From Pseudodesulfovibrio aespoeensis Aspo-2 (lineage in GTDB: Bacteria > Desulfobacterota > Desulfovibrionia > Desulfovibrionales > Desulfovibrionaceae): DNA of 64,000 bases. This document shows, piece after piece, positions 51,577 to 60,668 of this stretch. Numbering within the stretch: position 1 is the stretch's first letter; the number at the start of each line of letters is the position of its first letter. The stretch lies in contig NC_014844.1 in assembly GCF_000176915.2 (NCBI RefSeq), forward strand, positions 1,922,001 to 1,986,000, written 5' to 3'. Made by a program: the position numbers and the translations under genes. The notes below the pieces were generated by a model. That model saw only the letters and a list, made by a program, of their open reading frames with translations, did no database searches and was not told where the DNA came from.

Positions 51577-52124
51577 AAAAGTATCCTGGTCTGACCGTAT
51601 TCGCGGTCGGTTACGAGTTCCATCGCGGCCACAGGGCCGGTTGTCGGCGCGGCAATGGCCGCCTCGACCTCGGCCAGCACGAACGCGCCGGGGGCGATCC
51701 AGCCGGTCGCCAGCGCCTTTTCCAGGGCCGGAAGCAGGAGGTCCATGCCGTAGGGCGGATCGATGAAAATGAGATCGAACGGAGCCTGCGGCGGCTTTGA
51801 CAATAGCATAAAAACATCCTTGGCAACCACCCTGGCCCGATCTTTTCCCACCCCGAGATCGGCAAGGTTGGCGCGGATCAATCCCGCCGCCCTGGCGTTC
51901 TTCTCGATGAACCAGGCCAGCAGCGCGCCCCGGCTCAGACACTCGATGCCCAGGCTGCCACTCCCCGCGAACATGTCCATGACCCGGGCCTGGGTGAAAT
52001 CCGCACCCCTGGCCGCAAGCATGGAGAAGATCGACTCGCGCACCTTCATGGTGGCGGGCCGGTAGCCCGGCCCCTCGCAGGTCCTGATGGACCGCCCCCG
52101 AAACTGGCCGCCGACCACGCGCAC
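51564..52124 (-). CDS. rsmD: 16S rRNA (guanine-966-N2)-methyltransferase RsmD
   Basis: 186 residues. MRVVGGQFRGRSIRT opens as in the family, RPATMKVRESIFSML is the conserved RPT-x-x-x-RE element, MDMFAGSGSLGIECLSRGA binds SAM and IFIDPPYG is the catalytic (D/N)PPY motif. GTG start with GGAG upstream, three bases after the stop of the MBL gene. Confidence 0.95.
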   Translation of the reverse strand: MRVVGGQFRGRSIRTCEGPGYRPATMKVRESIFSMLAARGADFTQARVMDMFAGSGSLGIECLSRGALLAWFIEKNARAAGLIRANLADLGVGKDRARVVAKDVFMLLSKPPQAPFDLIFIDPPYGMDLLLPALEKALATGWIAPGAFVLAEVEAAIAAPTTGPVAAMELVTDREYGQTRILLWRN

Positions 52125-52127
52125 CGG

Positions 52128-53735
52128 CTACATCTCCGAGATGAGCGCCACGAGGTTGCGATTGACATCGAGCAGCCTGTCGCGCAGGTCCACCTGATCG
52201 ACCCACGGACGGTTTCTGACATCCTTGACGCGCTGCCTGAGCTCCTCGTAGAGGTTCTCGGAATCGCGCATCAGGAACTCCCAATCCACGCGGGGACGGG
52301 CCACGGCCATGTCCACCACGGCCTCCATCTCGCGGCCCGGAGTCAGTTCAAGTTCTTCCATGTACTCAGGAATGTGGACCTCGAACCCATACCTCGCGGT
52401 GATCAGACTGGCGAATTCCTTCTGCACCTCGGCCTCGCCGTGGATGAGGATGACCTTGACCGACCTGCCTTGCATGGTGCCCAGCCAGCCCAGCAGGTCG
52501 TCCTGCCCGGCGTGACCGGAAAACCCGTTGATGGTGAATATCTTGGCAGCGACAGCCACTTCCTCGTTGAAGAGGCGGATTTTCTTGGCCCCGCCGAGAA
52601 TCTTGCGCCCCGGCGTGCCCACACCCTGCCAGCCTACGAAGACCACACTGGCACCGGGCCGCCACAGATTGTGGCGCAGGTGGTGCTTGACCCGGCCCGC
52701 GTTGGCCATGCCGCTGGCCGAGATGACCACAGCCGGCCCAACGGACTCGTTGATGGCCTGGGACTGCTCCCGGCTCTCGGTGAAGTGGAGGTTGGGCAGG
52801 TCCAGCGGGTGCTCGCCGTTGCGGATGAACTCCTGGGTCTTTTCGTCATAGAATTCAGGATGCTTTCGGAATATCTCCGTGGCCCGGATGGCCAGGGGGC
52901 TGTCCAGGTAGATCGGCATGTCGGCAGGCAGCCGCCCCTGCTTGCGCAGCAGGAACAGGCTGTAGATGATCTGCTGGGAGCGCTCCACGGCAAAGGCGGG
53001 AATGACGACCTTTTCCCTGTTCTTGTAGCTGTAATCGATGGCCTTGGCCAACTCGTCGAGGCTGTGCTCGTCGTCGGGATGGTTGCGGTTGCCGTAGGTG
53101 GATTCGAGGAAGATGTAGTCCGCCGCCTCCATGTCGTCCGGATCCTGCACGATGAGCTGCTCCGGGCGGCCCAGGTCGCCGGAGAAGACCGCCTTGGTCT
53201 TTTTGCCTTCGTGAATGTATTCGATCTCGATGAAGGCGGAGCCGAGGATGTGCCCGGCGTTCTTGTAGACCACCCGGACTCCCGGAACGGGCTCGAAAAC
53301 CTTGTCATACTCCACTGTGGCCAGCAGCGGGATGGCGTTTTCCGCATCAGCGATGGTGTAGAGGGGCTTACCCGCCTTGGAGCCGGTGCGCAGTGACTTG
53401 CGGTTGCTCCACTCGGCCTCCATCTCCTGGATGTGCGCGCTGTCGAGCAGCATGATCTCCACGAGATCCCTGGTGGGCGCGGTGCAGTAAACCGGGTTTC
53501 TGAACCCTTTGGAGACCAGGCCAGGCAGCAGGCCGCTGTGGTCGATATGGGCGTGGGTGAGCAGGATGAAGTCGAGCTTCTTCGGCCCGTACTGGTCCAG
53601 ATTCCAGTTGCGCTTCTCGATCTCCCGGTTGCCCTGGTGCAGGCCGCAATCCACGGCAAACCGCTTGCCCGCGCACTCAATTATGTAGCAGGAACCGCTG
53701 ACTGTCCGGGCTGCGCCCATGAATGTGATTTTCAT
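52128..53735 (-). CDS. Metallo-beta-lactamase/beta-CASP-family ribonuclease
   Basis: 535 residues. The zinc motif HAHIDHSG (His61, His63, Asp65, His66), further ligand SGDLGRPEQ, beta-CASP segment VVIPAFAVERSQQIIYSLF, VVISASGMANAGRVKHHL and the C-terminal FSGHAGQDDLLGWL give the CPSF/YSH1-like RNA-specificity domain order. Homologues are called exonucleases of the MBL fold. An additional tail of about 80 residues (RPRVDWEFLMRDSENLYEEL) is helical. ATG 53735 has GAGGAT upstream. It heads the operon with rsmD, coaD and miaA, mostly RNA genes. Confidence 0.92.
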   Translation of the reverse strand: MKITFMGAARTVSGSCYIIECAGKRFAVDCGLHQGNREIEKRNWNLDQYGPKKLDFILLTHAHIDHSGLLPGLVSKGFRNPVYCTAPTRDLVEIMLLDSAHIQEMEAEWSNRKSLRTGSKAGKPLYTIADAENAIPLLATVEYDKVFEPVPGVRVVYKNAGHILGSAFIEIEYIHEGKKTKAVFSGDLGRPEQLIVQDPDDMEAADYIFLESTYGNRNHPDDEHSLDELAKAIDYSYKNREKVVIPAFAVERSQQIIYSLFLLRKQGRLPADMPIYLDSPLAIRATEIFRKHPEFYDEKTQEFIRNGEHPLDLPNLHFTESREQSQAINESVGPAVVISASGMANAGRVKHHLRHNLWRPGASVVFVGWQGVGTPGRKILGGAKKIRLFNEEVAVAAKIFTINGFSGHAGQDDLLGWLGTMQGRSVKVILIHGEAEVQKEFASLITARYGFEVHIPEYMEELELTPGREMEAVVDMAVARPRVDWEFLMRDSENLYEELRQRVKDVRNRPWVDQVDLRDRLLDVNRNLVALISEM

Positions 53736-53927
53736 CAGAATCCTCGTGCTTCCCCTCCGACCGGAACCTGCGGGAATTCTCCGCTTCCGAAAGGGAAAAA
53801 ATCGGTGTATTGGGAATGTTGCGGATGGCGGGACCCGGTCGCCGCTCCCCGGTCTACATGCCCCATAATCGACAATCAGGCAACAAGTCCCTCAGGGCAT
53901 CCCATAATCAAGCAGCAAGGAGATTTC

Positions 53928-54587
53928 ATGATTCACCGTTCCAAGCAATACCTGATCGACGACCTTTCCATGCAGGAGTCCTGGCGACTCTTCAAGATAA
54001 TGGCCGAGATCGTGGACGGGTTCGAGACCCTGTCCGAAATCGGCCCGGCTGTCTCCATGTTCGGCTCGGCCAGGGTCAAGCCCGAACATCCCCTGTACAA
54101 GCAGACCGAGCTGCTCTCCATGATGCTCTCCCAGGCCGGGTTCTCGGTCATAACCGGTGGCGGGCCAGGCCTGATGGAAGCGGGCAACAAGGGCGCCTTT
54201 GAGAGCGGAGGCCAATCCATCGGCCTGCACATCCACCTGCCCATGGAGCAGCACAACAACACCTTCATGAACATCCGGTGCGATTTCCGCTACTTCTTCA
54301 TCCGCAAGCTGATGTTCATCAAATACGCCATGGCCTACGTGGCCCTGCCCGGCGGCTACGGCACCCTGGACGAACTGGCCGAGGCCCTGGTGCTCATCCA
54401 GACCCACCGCATCAAGCCGTTCCCCATCGTGCTCATGGGCACCGAGTTCTGGAGCGGTCTCATTGACTGGTTCCGCGACCAGATGGTCTCCAACAAATTC
54501 TGCAACGAGGAGGACCTGGACCTGTTCATTGTCACCGACGATGCCAAGGAAGCCGTGACCTACATCAAAAAACACGTCATCCTCTGA
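53928..54587 (+). CDS. LOG-family protein (TIGR00730 Rossmann fold), nucleoside-5'-monophosphate phosphoribohydrolase-like
   Basis: 219 residues with both signatures: GGGPGLMEAGNKGA near residues 78-90 and PGGYGTLDELAEAL near 141-154. In plants and many bacteria these cleave cytokinin ribotides or other nucleotides; some bacterial forms handle AMP or pyrimidine nucleotides, so the substrate is open. AAGGAG is six bases before the ATG. It is followed by the DMT exporter gene after 19 bases, which may be an associated transport step. Confidence 0.9.
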   Translation: MIHRSKQYLIDDLSMQESWRLFKIMAEIVDGFETLSEIGPAVSMFGSARVKPEHPLYKQTELLSMMLSQAGFSVITGGGPGLMEAGNKGAFESGGQSIGLHIHLPMEQHNNTFMNIRCDFRYFFIRKLMFIKYAMAYVALPGGYGTLDELAEALVLIQTHRIKPFPIVLMGTEFWSGLIDWFRDQMVSNKFCNEEDLDLFIVTDDAKEAVTYIKKHVIL

Positions 54588-54606
54588 TCCGGAGCGCACT
54601 ACACCC

Positions 54607-55518
54607 GTGAACGCCCGGACAAAGGCCCTGCTCTTCGGCCTGGCCACGGTGGCCGTCTGGTCCACCGTGGCCTCGGCCTTCAAACTCACCCTGCGCCACC
54701 TCGACCCGCTCCAATTGCTGTTGTGCGCCTGCATGGCGTCGCTGCTCGCCCTGGCAGCCATCCTGGCCATCCAGGGCCGCCTTGGCGGGCTGCGGCGCGT
54801 CACAGCCAGGGACATGGCCCGGTGCGCCCTGCTCGGCGCGCTCAATCCGGCCCTGTACTACATAATCCTGTTCATGGCCTATGACCGGCTCCCGGCCCAG
54901 GAGGCGCAACCCCTCAACTACACCTGGGCCATCACCCTGTCGCTCCTGTCCGTGCCCCTGCTGGGCCAGCGCATGGGCCTCAGGGACGGCGCGGCCATCG
55001 CGGTCAGCTACGCGGGCGTGGTGGTCATCTCCACCCATGGCGATCCCCTGTCCATGACCTTCTCGGACCCGCTGGGCGTGGCCCTGGCCCTGGGTTCCAC
55101 CGTCATCTGGGCCTTGTACTGGATATTCAACACCCGCAGCACGCTCGATCCCGTGACCGGGCTGTTCCTCAATTTTGCCTTCGGCCTGCCCCTCATCCTG
55201 CTGGCGACACTGGTTTTTTCCGAGTTGCCGCCCCTGGCTCCGGCAGGATTGCTCGGCGCGGCCTATGTCGGCATCTTCGAGATGGGCGTGACCTTCGCCA
55301 TGTGGCTGACGGCCATGAAATACGCGGCCATGCCCGAAGGCGGCGGCACGGTCCGGGTGGCCAACCTCATCTTTCTCTCGCCCTTCCTCTCCCTGGTCTT
55401 CATCCACTTCCTGGTGGGCGAGGACATCCTGCCCTCGACCCTCCTGGGTCTGGGCTTCATCATCGCGGGCAACGGCCTGATGCAGCTTGGCCCAAGGCAT
55501 CGACAAGAGAGCAAATGA
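54607..55518 (+). CDS. DMT-superfamily transporter (EamA domains)
   Basis: 303 residues with ten membrane helices in two EamA repeats: residues 8-140 (ALLFGLATVAVWSTVASAFK, NPALYYIILFMAYDRL) and 155-295 (GVALALGSTVIWALYWIFNT, FLSLVFIHFLVGEDILPSTL). Such exporters move amino acids, nucleobases or metabolites. A GTG start at 54607 with GGAG about ten bases upstream. The gene is probably co-transcribed with the LOG gene and closes with the hairpin after 55518. Confidence 0.9.
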   Translation: MNARTKALLFGLATVAVWSTVASAFKLTLRHLDPLQLLLCACMASLLALAAILAIQGRLGGLRRVTARDMARCALLGALNPALYYIILFMAYDRLPAQEAQPLNYTWAITLSLLSVPLLGQRMGLRDGAAIAVSYAGVVVISTHGDPLSMTFSDPLGVALALGSTVIWALYWIFNTRSTLDPVTGLFLNFAFGLPLILLATLVFSELPPLAPAGLLGAAYVGIFEMGVTFAMWLTAMKYAAMPEGGGTVRVANLIFLSPFLSLVFIHFLVGEDILPSTLLGLGFIIAGNGLMQLGPRHRQESK

Positions 55519-55520
55519 AA

Positions 55521-55553
55521 AAGGCAGGGAAGGCGCGCCGCCCTCCCTGCCTT
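55521..55553. terminator. Hairpin between the DMT exporter and chemoreceptor genes
   Basis: Arms AAGGCAGGGA and its near complement TCCCTGCCTT, with inner GGC/GCC pairing, lie between convergent genes. The A-run on the left gives a U-run for the minus strand. Confidence 0.65.
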
Positions 55554-55585
55554 GATGGTCTTCGCGATATCCCTCGCTGCTTTCG

Positions 55586-57307
55586 TCAGCCCACGCGCAC
55601 GTCGGCGGCGATGACTCCGATGATCCGGCCATCCCTGTCAAGGAACGGGCTGGACACGGTGATGCAGCTCTCGCCCGAGGCGGACGATTCATAGACATCG
55701 GAGATAAAGAAGGTCCGGTTCTCCATGGCCCCGGTGAACCAGGGGCGCGAGGCCCAGGAGGAGCCGTAGGCGTTCCTGTCCTCGCTGTATCCGGTGACCC
55801 TGCCGCCCATGTTGCTGACCAGCTGCCGCCCTTTTTCATCCGTGATATAGAGGAGTTCAAGGAATTCATTGGCTCGCAGGGCGCGGCGCATCGCCTCTTC
55901 CATGCTGGCCCGATCACGGCTCTGGATATCACGCGACGCGGCGAGGCCGCCTATGACCTCCTGCACCTTGCCCTTGCCCACCAGCCGGAACATGTCGGTC
56001 ATGGTGGCCAGGTCCTCCACCCGCCCGGCCAGGGCGGTCACGGCCCGCGCCGCCTCGGCCATGGCCTCGCCCGTGGTGGCGGAGATGGTGTTGACCTCGG
56101 CGATGGTCCGGGTCACGTCCTCGCTGGCAATGGACTGCTGGGACGCAGCCGAGGCAATGGCCCGGATGCGGTCCGCACTGGTCCCCGCATAGGTCACGAT
56201 TTCGTCCAGGGCTTCGCCCGATTCCTGAGCCAAGGCGGCTGCCGCATCGGTCAGCCCGCTCATGTCGCCCACACCGCGGATGGTCTGACGCACCTGACTC
56301 TGAATGCCCTCGATGGCCACGCCCACGTCGCGGGTGGCGACCATGGTCTTCTCGGCCAGCTTGCGCACCTCGTCGGCCACCACGGCGAACCCGCGCCCGG
56401 CCTCGCCCGCGCGCGCCGCCTCGATGGCCGCGTTGAGCGCCAGCAGGTTGGTCTGGTCGGCAATGTCGGAGATGACGCCCATGATCTTGCCCACGCCCTC
56501 GGCCTGACTGCCAAGGCCGGTCACGCGCTCGGCCAGCGACTGGGAATTGTCGGCCACGGAGCGGATGGATGACAGGGTCCGGGCCACGACCCCGGCGCCG
56601 TTTCGGGCATACTCCATGGCCCGCTCGGCATCCGCCGCCGCAGCGTCGGCGTTGAAAGCGGTTTCCGAGACCGAGGCGTTCATCTCCTCCATGGCCGAGG
56701 CGGCCTCGGAGATGTATCGCTGCTGGTCGGCAGCCCCCTGGCTGGCCGTGACCGAGGCCGTGTCGAGCAGCCGCGACTGGTCGCGAATGGCCTGGACCGA
56801 GACATCCAGCGACTCGGCTGCGGAAAGCAGCCCATGGCAACGCGCTGCCTCGCCCTGTTCGCGCGCCCCATTGGCCATGTCCAGGGCCGAGCGCGCCTTG
56901 TCGGACGCCTCGCGGGCTACATTTTCGCTCGCACCGAGCCGCTTCCCTAAATCACCAACGAAACTGACAATTTGGTTTACGGCCTTGACCATTTCACCAA
57001 TATTGTCATCACTGGCTTTGGGCAGGGCCACCGTGGTCCCGCCTGCCGCGATCTTTTGCAGCGAAATCGTCAACACCTTGTATTTATTTGCTGTTCTCCT
57101 GGAAGCAACCACAGCTCCCAGGACCGTGCCAAGCACTGCCAGCAGCCCGGCCCCGACCAGCGCCCAGGTCAGCATGTCCACCTGTGCTGACAGAATTGTC
57201 ACTTCATCCGATGCCGCAAGAGCAGGCACGGCTCCGGCAACCACCCTGGCAAACACCGCTGTGACAGACACGCATCTTACCAAAAGGACTGTCTTTTCGA
57301 TCTTCAT
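55586..57307 (-). CDS. Methyl-accepting chemotaxis protein with C-terminal Cache-like domain
   Basis: 573 residues. Two N-terminal hydrophobic segments (residues about 8-30 and 46-66) bracket only about 15 residues, so there is almost no periplasmic part. A HAMP-like stretch and a long coiled coil lead to the signalling tip [19 protein letters not shown] near 303-320. Then, unusually, residues from about 455 ([60 protein letters not shown]) look like half a Cache/PDC sensor. The sensor would then be cytoplasmic. ATG 57307. The orphan cheW is far off. Confidence 0.85.
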   Translation of the reverse strand: MKIEKTVLLVRCVSVTAVFARVVAGAVPALAASDEVTILSAQVDMLTWALVGAGLLAVLGTVLGAVVASRRTANKYKVLTISLQKIAAGGTTVALPKASDDNIGEMVKAVNQIVSFVGDLGKRLGASENVAREASDKARSALDMANGAREQGEAARCHGLLSAAESLDVSVQAIRDQSRLLDTASVTASQGAADQQRYISEAASAMEEMNASVSETAFNADAAAADAERAMEYARNGAGVVARTLSSIRSVADNSQSLAERVTGLGSQAEGVGKIMGVISDIADQTNLLALNAAIEAARAGEAGRGFAVVADEVRKLAEKTMVATRDVGVAIEGIQSQVRQTIRGVGDMSGLTDAAAALAQESGEALDEIVTYAGTSADRIRAIASAASQQSIASEDVTRTIAEVNTISATTGEAMAEAARAVTALAGRVEDLATMTDMFRLVGKGKVQEVIGGLAASRDIQSRDRASMEEAMRRALRANEFLELLYITDEKGRQLVSNMGGRVTGYSEDRNAYGSSWASRPWFTGAMENRTFFISDVYESSASGESCITVSSPFLDRDGRIIGVIAADVRVG

Positions 57308-57546
57308 TGCATCACTTCCCCGTATGAATTTCAATCCGTCTGATGGGAAGCCATAGCAAATGCGGGGCCAAAGCCGTGCCACGGCGCAGATGGCAGGGCA
57401 AAGGGAGCGCTGTCAATCTAATTCAATAATTTCAGCGAAGAGTGAAAAGTCTAGAGATTATCAAGAAAAAATCCATGCATGAATATATGGACTTTTTCCA
57501 TGCGGGTGGCCCGCTTGGGGCTCAGGCCGGGAAGGGCTCCGACCCA

Positions 57547-57789
57547 CTAGAGAAAGTCTGGATCGATGGAGGCCTTGCCGCCCGCGAGGATGAGCTTGAA
57601 GTAGCGGATGGTCCTGTCGTCCACCGGCACGATGGGGAAATTCTCGCGGCAGGCGTCGCACTGGGCCATGGCCGGACGCGAGGGCGCGATGAGCGGCACC
57701 TCGCGGTTGCAATGGGGGCAGGGGTAGAGAAAGATCAGCTCCATGCCTGCGGGCTTCACGGGGGTCAGGGGCTTTTTGGATGCGGACAT
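57547..57789 (-). CDS. Zinc-ribbon protein of unknown function (80 aa)
   Basis: 80 residues with two CxxC knuckles, Cys24-x2-Cys27 (LYPCPHCNREVPL) and Cys44-x2-Cys47 (AQCDACRENFPI), followed by VPVDDRTIRYFKLILAGGKA. The start at 57789 has AAGGAT upstream. It lies nine bases after the gpmI stop, hence in the operon rsfS-gpmI-zinc ribbon. A nucleic-acid or protein-binding metal adaptor is likely; the function is unknown. Confidence 0.8.
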   Translation of the reverse strand: MSASKKPLTPVKPAGMELIFLYPCPHCNREVPLIAPSRPAMAQCDACRENFPIVPVDDRTIRYFKLILAGGKASIDPDFL

Positions 57790-57797
57790 GGCAGTGA

Positions 57798-59327
57798 TTA
57801 TCCTTTGCTTGCGAGGTTCCTGCCGGTCATGGCAGCCGGGGCGTCCACTCCCCACAGGGCCAGAATGGTCGGGGCGATGTCGCCGAGGATGCCCTGGTCG
57901 AGGGTCGCGCCACGGCATCCCTCCTCGATGAGGACCAGGGGCACGGGATTTGTCGAGTGGGCCGTGTGCGGGGTGCCGTCCTCGGCCAGCATCTGCTCGG
58001 CGTTGCCGTGATCGGCTGTCAGCAGCACCCGGCCGCCCAGCCCCAGCACGGCATCGACGATACGGCCCACGCAATGGTCCACGGTCACGCAGGCGGCAAT
58101 GGCCGCGTCCATGATGCCGGTATGGCCCACCATGTCGAGGTTGGCCAGGTTGCAGACGCACAGGTCATGGTCAGGCAGCCGGGCGATCAGGGCGTCAGCC
58201 ACTTCGTCTGCGCTCATCTGCGGCTTGAGGTCATAGGTGTCCACCTCGCGCGGCGAGGGGATCATCACCCTGTCCTCGCCCGGAAACGGCTCCTCGCGCC
58301 CGCAATTGAAGAAATAGGTCACATGGGCGTATTTCTCGGTCTCGGCGATGCGCAACTGGCGCAGGCCCAGCCCGGACACGACCTCGCCCAGCGTGCCCTC
58401 GTAACTCTGGGGCGCGAAGGCCGCCGGAAGGGGCGACGCCTCCTCATACCGGGTCATGGTGGCAAACCCGGCCAGCCGGGGGACCGTGGGCCTCTCGAAC
58501 TCCCCAAAGGCGGGATCAAAGATGGCCCGGCTGATCTGGCGCGCCCTGTCCGCGCGGAAATTGAAGAAGAACAGGCCGTCGCCGTCGCCGATGGTCCCGT
58601 TCACCCCGTCGATGACGCCCGGCTTGACAAACTCGTCGGTCTCGCCCGCGCCGTAGGCAGCCCGGATGCCGGTCAGGGGATCAGCCATGACCACGCCTTC
58701 GCCACAGACCAGGGCGCGGTAGGCGACCTGGTTGCGCTCCCAGTGCTTGTCGCGGTCCATGGCCCAGTACCGGCCACAGACTGTGGCCACCCGGCCCACG
58801 CCCAGGGTGTCCATGCGCTCCATCAACTGGCGCGTGTACTCAAGCCCGCTTGAGGGCGGCGTGTCGCGCCCGTCGAGAAAGACATGGACAAAAACCTCGG
58901 CCACGCCCTCGCGCCGGGCCATTTCGAGCAGGGCGTGGATGTGGTTGTGATGGCTGTGCACCCCGCCGTCCGAGACCAGCCCCATGAGATGCAGCCGCCC
59001 ACTCCCGGCCCTTGTCCGGGCCATGAGCTCCTTGAGGGCCACGTTCTCCATGATGGAGCCGTCCTCGATGGCCATGTCGATGCGGGTCATGTCCTGATAG
59101 ATGACGCGCCCGCCCCCGATGTTCATGTGCCCCACCTCGGAGTTGCCCATGAATCCGTCGGGCAACCCCACGGCCCGGCCAGAGCAGGCCAGCCGGGTGG
59201 ACGGATAGTCGGCCAGCAGCCGGTCCAGGTGCGGGGTCACGGCGTTTCTGACGCAATTGCCCTCACTGTCCGGGGCGATGCCCCACCCATCGAGGATGAG
59301 CAGCAGGGTCTTCTTGGGCTCGGCCAT
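57798..59327 (-). CDS. gpmI: 2,3-bisphosphoglycerate-independent phosphoglycerate mutase
   Basis: 509-residue metal-dependent enzyme interconverting 3- and 2-phosphoglycerate in lower glycolysis, partner of gap in this window. LLLILDGWGIAPDSEGN carries metal ligand Asp13, the phosphorylated Ser63 is in FMGNSEVGHMNIG, and VLLTADHGNAEQML and GTPHTAHSTNPVPLV supply the second metal site. It starts 15 bases after the rsfS stop. Confidence 0.97.
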   Translation of the reverse strand: MAEPKKTLLLILDGWGIAPDSEGNCVRNAVTPHLDRLLADYPSTRLACSGRAVGLPDGFMGNSEVGHMNIGGGRVIYQDMTRIDMAIEDGSIMENVALKELMARTRAGSGRLHLMGLVSDGGVHSHHNHIHALLEMARREGVAEVFVHVFLDGRDTPPSSGLEYTRQLMERMDTLGVGRVATVCGRYWAMDRDKHWERNQVAYRALVCGEGVVMADPLTGIRAAYGAGETDEFVKPGVIDGVNGTIGDGDGLFFFNFRADRARQISRAIFDPAFGEFERPTVPRLAGFATMTRYEEASPLPAAFAPQSYEGTLGEVVSGLGLRQLRIAETEKYAHVTYFFNCGREEPFPGEDRVMIPSPREVDTYDLKPQMSADEVADALIARLPDHDLCVCNLANLDMVGHTGIMDAAIAACVTVDHCVGRIVDAVLGLGGRVLLTADHGNAEQMLAEDGTPHTAHSTNPVPLVLIEEGCRGATLDQGILGDIAPTILALWGVDAPAAMTGRNLASKG

Positions 59328-59342
59328 CTGGTTCTCCGGAGA

Positions 59343-59714
59343 CTAGGCGGTGTAGGGAATCCTGGGGGCTTCGGACCACATGCCCTCGATGTTGTAGAAA
59401 TCGCGCAACTCGCCCTGGAAGATGTGGATGAGCACGTCGTTCAGGTCCATGAGAATCCACTCGCCCGACTGGTAGCCCTCCATGCTCAGGAATTCGATGG
59501 AGCTTTCTGCGGCGCGCGCCAGCACGGCGTCGGCCAGGGCCTGGGCGTGCTTCATGCCGCGCGCGGAAACGATCACGGTCACGTCGGTCACGGAGCTCAT
59601 CCGGGCCACGTCCATGATCACAACATCCATGCCCTGCTTCTCGTCCAGCCATTCGGCCAGGATCAGGCTCTTCTCACGGCCAGACATCACACTGAATTTG
59701 TTTTCTTTTTTCAT
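59343..59714 (-). CDS. rsfS: Ribosomal silencing factor RsfS
   Basis: 123 residues. The DUF143 core KQGMDVVIMDVARMSSVTDV, VSARGMKHAQALADAV, FLSMEGYQSGEWILMDLNDV and IFQGELRDFYNIEGMW is intact. It binds L14 of the 50S subunit and blocks joining when nutrients run low. Its usual nadD neighbour is missing. ATG 59714 is chosen over 59687, since the short KKENKFSVMSGREK lead fits family lengths. Followed by gpmI, an rsfS-gpmI pairing that could link growth state to glycolysis. Confidence 0.93.
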   Translation of the reverse strand: MKKENKFSVMSGREKSLILAEWLDEKQGMDVVIMDVARMSSVTDVTVIVSARGMKHAQALADAVLARAAESSIEFLSMEGYQSGEWILMDLNDVLIHIFQGELRDFYNIEGMWSEAPRIPYTA

Positions 59715-59736
59715 TTATCCAACTTGAATGAGGTTA

Positions 59737-60336
59737 TCACGAACCCGACGCGCCGCCGGGATGGCGACCGACGATCAGTTCGTCGAGACTGCGCTTTGGC
59801 ACATGGTGCCTGCCGTCCGTGCCGCGCCAATACTCGATTTTGCCGTCCGAGGGAAGGGGCTCGATGACCACTTCCTCGGCAGGAACACCCAGGGCGAGGA
59901 CGAGCAACACTTCAAAACGGTCCGCCAAATCGAGCAGTTCAGCCAGTTTCTTCCGGTTGACCGTGCCGATGATGCAACCGCCAAATCCCAACTCCGCCGC
60001 GCCGAGCATGATGGTCTGGCTGGCGATGCCGTGATCGCAGCCCGGCGAGTCGGCAATGTCCCGGTCGAGCAGGACCACGATGTAGCCGGTGGGCCGCTCG
60101 CCCGGCCCCGGTCCGGGCCACTCCTTGAAATACCCGGCCCAGCCCAGCAGCGGAAATATCGCCGCGCACTGGGCACTGTCGGCGGTCACCACGTACTTGA
60201 GCGGCTGCTTGTTCCTGCCCGATGGGGTCAGGCGGGCCAGATCCACCAGCACGGCCAGGGTGTCCACATCCATTGGCCTGGATTCGTCGAATATGCGCCG
60301 GGTGCGGCTCCCTGCCACCAGTTCCCTGAAGTCCAT
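59737..60336 (-). CDS. Nitroreductase-family flavoprotein
   Basis: 199 residues. MDFRELVAGSRTRRIFDESRP and LARLTPSGRNKQPLKYVV give the FMN-binding Arg-rich start and the (S/T)P-(S/T)-x-x-N motif. The later GIASQTIMLGAAELGFGGCIIG segment matches the second FMN element, and LGVPAEE the end. GGGAGG precedes the ATG. It reduces nitro compounds, quinones or, in some members, acts in cofactor modification; the substrate is unknown. It is 22 bases upstream of rsfS, so it may head the operon. Confidence 0.9.
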   Translation of the reverse strand: MDFRELVAGSRTRRIFDESRPMDVDTLAVLVDLARLTPSGRNKQPLKYVVTADSAQCAAIFPLLGWAGYFKEWPGPGPGERPTGYIVVLLDRDIADSPGCDHGIASQTIMLGAAELGFGGCIIGTVNRKKLAELLDLADRFEVLLVLALGVPAEEVVIEPLPSDGKIEYWRGTDGRHHVPKRSLDELIVGRHPGGASGS

Positions 60337-60668
60337 GCCCCCTCCCTGCGATACGGATGCATGTCGTGTGAAGATGACTGTGCCCCATCCCGCAACGCGC
60401 GTCCACCCCCGAGGCCCGGCAGGACCGGCTATTTCGGCCCGGACCGGTCGCTGCAAAGCGCATAACCGCTTGACTCGATCCGGGACATGGGGCAAAGTCC
60501 CGGCTATGAAATTATCCCTGTCCCCGCGCCATTTCCGGCGCGCGTTCCCCGGCTGACTGGCGTGGGGAGCGGACAACAGGTGACGCCGCGACGGACCACG
60601 GGCTTTGAGGGACCGTGGTTTTTCCATTTTGATCATTTCGGTCCAGGACCGGCCAAGGAGGATGCAGC
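60337..60668. other. 332-base gene-free stretch between nitroreductase and paaK
   Basis: I see no convincing gene here. A short inverted repeat CCGGGAC/GTCCCGG (60480-60486, 60497-60503) is present. A weak promoter pattern for paaK is TTGAGG (60605-60610), 17 bases, TTTGAT (60628-60633). The final ribosome site AAGGAGG is six bases before the paaK ATG. No riboswitch class is recognised. Confidence 0.45.

Noticed and set aside
53860-53915. Two CCCATAATC repeats before the LOG gene as promoter -10 elements
   Set aside because: Neither has a recognisable -35 at the right distance. They may be chance or a short operator, so no feature was called.
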